5,372 nt of DNA from Desulfobacteraceae bacterium (GTDB taxonomy: Bacteria > Desulfobacterota > Desulfobacteria > Desulfobacterales > BuS5), in contig DAOWMW010000112.1 of the NCBI GenBank assembly GCA_030642865.1, positions 1 through 5,372 on the forward strand. Reading direction: 5' to 3'. Shown in pieces: positions 4,919-5,372 of this stretch. The notes under the pieces were generated by a model that was not told the DNA's origin, ran no database searches, and saw only the letters and a program-made list of their open reading frames with translations. Numbering within the stretch: position 1 is the stretch's first letter; each line of letters begins with the position of its first letter. Both the position numbers and the translations under genes were made by a program.

Positions 4919-5372
4919 ATGACAAATGAACAATTACAGGAAAGAATTGATAATAAGACAATTGCTGGTGAAAATCTGTATATTATCTGGCATTTTTTCA
5001 CGTCGCTCAAGCTTGCAATCGTTCTTCTCCTGCTGCTGGCAGTAACATCCATTATAGGGACATTTATCCCCCAGAACATGAACGCGGATATTTATCACAA
5101 CACTTTTGGCTATGGCCTTTATGAAGTTTTTAATGCTTTGAGTCTTTTTGATATGTATCACTCATGGTGGTATCGATCATTGATGATTTTTTTATCTGTT
5201 AATCTTATTGTCTGTTCAATAGACAGGCTCCATGCAACCAAAAAAATTATTTTTGTTAAAAAGCCGTCATATAAGCTTTCGGTTTTTAAACGTCTCAAGT
5301 CAAATGAAAAATTTTCCATTAAAGCTTTTCCTGAAAACCTCGAGGGGCGTTATAACCATTTTATTGAAAAAA
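4919..5372 (+). CDS. resB: ResB/Ccs1-type cytochrome c biogenesis protein, N-terminal part (runs off window)
   Basis: An open frame starts at ATG 4919 and stays open for 151 codons to the window end, so only the N-terminal part is visible. It begins with a soluble stretch of about 25 residues, then FFTSLKLAIVLLLLLAVTSIIGTFIPQ (about residues 26-52 in total), the characteristic first membrane helix of ResB/Ccs1. A periplasm-facing segment with a WWYR motif (83-86) follows, then a second membrane helix LMIFLSVNLIVCSIDRL (88-104) with the family's typical NLxxCxxDR ending. ResB (Ccs1/CcsB) works with ResC (CcsA) in system II cytochrome c biogenesis, carrying heme across the membrane and attaching it to apocytochrome c. 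Its location after heme synthesis genes fits this. AGGTG at 4911-4915 is the only ribosome binding site candidate, with a short 3-nt gap. The downstream partner gene ccsA/resC would be expected beyond the window. Confidence 0.88.
   Translation, partial: MTNEQLQERIDNKTIAGENLYIIWHFFTSLKLAIVLLLLLAVTSIIGTFIPQNMNADIYHNTFGYGLYEVFNALSLFDMYHSWWYRSLMIFLSVNLIVCSIDRLHATKKIIFVKKPSYKLSVFKRLKSNEKFSIKAFPENLEGRYNHFIEK

Noticed and set aside
4855..5161. Minus-strand open frames opposite the start of resB
   Set aside because: The + strand frame from 4919 encodes the two membrane helices and motifs of ResB; the antisense frames show no protein-like features.

Overview
This AT-rich window carries a compact heme biosynthesis operon, a small type II toxin-antitoxin (TA) module, and the 5' end of a cytochrome c biogenesis gene, all on the + strand. 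The proteins and layout suggest a Gram-negative anaerobe or facultative anaerobe, perhaps a deltaproteobacterium of the Desulfobacterota type. That placement is an impression from protein style and gene content, not something the sequence proves.

Layout. Positions 1-150 are non-coding leader, ending in a hairpin repeat that runs into the hemN ribosome binding site. Positions 151-3904 hold hemN, hemH and hemY with gaps or overlaps of a few bases, so they very probably form one operon. HemN converts coproporphyrinogen III to protoporphyrinogen IX without oxygen, HemY oxidises that to protoporphyrin IX, and HemH inserts iron to give protoheme. Positions 3905-4137 hold a coding-like remnant without a convincing start, a perfect 10-bp inverted repeat followed by seven T's (possible operon terminator), and a 9-bp hairpin in the TA leader. 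Positions 4138-4606 encode a putative antitoxin and a RelE/ParE-type toxin that overlap by 8 nt. Positions 4607-4918 contain no convincing gene, but do contain an attC-like integron recombination site and another copy of the hairpin repeat. From 4919 to the window end is the N-terminal part of a ResB/Ccs1 protein, a heme-handling membrane subunit of system II cytochrome c biogenesis. It links functionally to the heme operon, since it delivers heme to apocytochrome c.

The least ordinary feature is a 35-36 nt hairpin repeat present three times in the same orientation (105-139, 3870-3904, 4806-4841). Copies 1 and 3 share 26 identical bases. The copies sit exactly at module boundaries: directly before hemN, over the 3' end of hemY (supplying its last residues and stop), and before resB. 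The TA module and attC-like site lie between copies 2 and 3. This suggests that a REP/IS200-IS605-like palindromic repeat and a TA gene cassette were both inserted between heme and cytochrome c genes. That history is an inference.
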